Source of the DNA: Mycobacterium lacus
GTDB lineage: Bacteria > Actinomycetota > Actinomycetes > Mycobacteriales > Mycobacteriaceae
DNA: 64,000 nt
NCBI RefSeq assembly: GCF_010731535.1
Contig: NZ_AP022581.1
Location: 5,028,989 to 5,092,988 of the forward strand
Direction of reading: 5' to 3'
The stretch's first letter is position 1. Each line of letters starts with the position of its first letter. The notes under the pieces were generated by a model. That model was not told the DNA's origin, did not search any database, and saw nothing but the letters and a program-made list of their open reading frames with translations. Shown here in pieces: positions 63,323 through 64,000 of the stretch. The translations under genes were made by a program, and so were the position numbers.

Positions 63323-64000
63323 TTACAGGTGGTGCTTGTAGGTGTCGTAGTCGGCGTCCGGTTCGCCGGTGGGCCGGAAGTATTCGATGTTGTCGACCCC
63401 GAAGCCCCACTCGTCGCGAGGTTTCCACACCGCCTCGACGCGCATGCCCATCCGGACGTCGTGCGCGTCGACGTCGGAAACCAGATGCAGGACCGGAATA
63501 TCCGCGCCGTCGAGCAACACGTAGGCCGCCACGTACGGAGGCTTGATGCGCTGACCCTGGAATGGGATGTTGATGATCGCGAACGTCGTCACCGTGCCTT
63601 TGTCGGGCAGCTCGACGAACTCGCTCGTCGGTAGGCCGGTGGCCGGGTCGGCGCCGTGCGGCGGAAATAGACCTTCCGTTTTCACCCGTCTTGGCGCCCA
63701 GCAGCTTGCCCTCGGCAATGGCGCGCAGGTAGGCGCTCCTCGTGCGAGGCGGTGTGCTGGATGGTCAGCTCGATCGGTGTGACGATCATGGTGACCGGGT
63801 CCCGGGTCTCGTCGGGCTCCCGCACGGGCTCGGGTTGGTCACCAGCGAGCGCGAAGTAGGCGATGTCGGTGATGGCGCCGACGGTCTCGTCGGCCCAATG
63901 CGCGTGCACTCGGGCGCCGGTGCGGATCGCCGCTGGTGTTTTGGCGTCGACGGCGTGCAGTAACAGGGTGTCGGCGCCGTCCAGCCTGATCAGGGCCCAG
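63323..64000 (-). pseudogene. DUF35 OB-fold protein (Rv3521-like), frameshifted, 5' end outside the window
   Basis: The C-terminal part (63323 to about 63675) has the DUF35 OB-fold, with TVTTFAIINIPFQGQ, PPYVAAYVLLDGADIPVLH and MRVEAVWKPRDEWGFG. Upstream, another frame runs from the window edge (ALIRLDGADTLLLHAVD to QHTASHEE), and a third covers the linker AYLRAIAEGKLLGAKTG. Breaks lie at about 63735 and 63675-63690. The short forms GGAAGG and TTTCCG look like shortened runs. The start codon is beyond 64000. The family docks onto thiolases such as Ltp3/Ltp4 encoded next. Confidence 0.78.

Overview
The window is a GC-rich chromosomal segment from a mycobacterium. The PPE proteins carrying MPTR-type NxGxGN repeats point to a slow-growing, non-tuberculous species. 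Almost the whole segment matches, in inverted orientation, the cholesterol-catabolism region of M. tuberculosis (roughly Rv3521 to Rv3566c). Gene names rest on recalled family sequences, gene order and catalytic motifs; no database search was run.

Layout. 1-3.3 kb: a truncated secreted protein, an unknown conserved protein and a ChoD-like GMC steroid oxidase. 3.6-12.3 kb: a complete mce operon (yrbEA, yrbEB, mceA-F, one Mce-associated gene). It sits directly before nat, where M. tuberculosis has hsaACDB. 12.5-33.6 kb: nat, aspB and the KstR2 regulon for steroid rings C/D (fadE33-fadE32-fadE31-fadD3 / fadE30-ipdF; kstR2-fadA6; echA20-ipdA-ipdB-ipdC / two SDR genes). It is interrupted by two MPTR PPE genes, one with a stop codon, flanking a Doc-type toxin-antitoxin pair. 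33.7-42 kb: ddn, an NTF2-like gene, fadA5, and the side-chain operon cyp125-fadE28-fadE29-chsH2-chsH1-ltp2. 42-46.1 kb: an accessory island with a hicB-like gene split by a 2.66-kb IS21-family element, then vapBC. 46.2-59.1 kb: hsd4B-like hydratase and kstD, hsaE-hsaG-hsaF, a PPE62-like gene, the Rv3531c-Rv3529c operon, an Rv3527-like gene and kshA, and a gamma-carbonic anhydrase. 59.3-64 kb: tacAT, an F420-dependent oxidoreductase and a frameshift-ridden ltp3/ltp4/DUF35 operon that leaves the window.

Function. KstD and KshA open ring B; HsaE/F/G finish the ring A fragment; Cyp125, FadA5, FadE28/29, ChsH1/H2 and Ltp2 shorten the side chain; FadD3, FadE30-33, Ipd enzymes, EchA20 and FadA6 degrade the C/D rings. 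Operator sequences support this: three perfect KstR2 boxes lie in the C/D-ring promoters. Three perfect KstR boxes and one near-match lie in the KstR-type promoters.

Features unlike a plain cholesterol locus are the foreign mce operon with helically phased promoter repeats, three toxin-antitoxin modules placed at operon junctions, several families of short dispersed repeats (two now extend coding sequences), and single-base frameshifts concentrated in the IS and after 61 kb. Most of those frameshifts look like homopolymer shortening.
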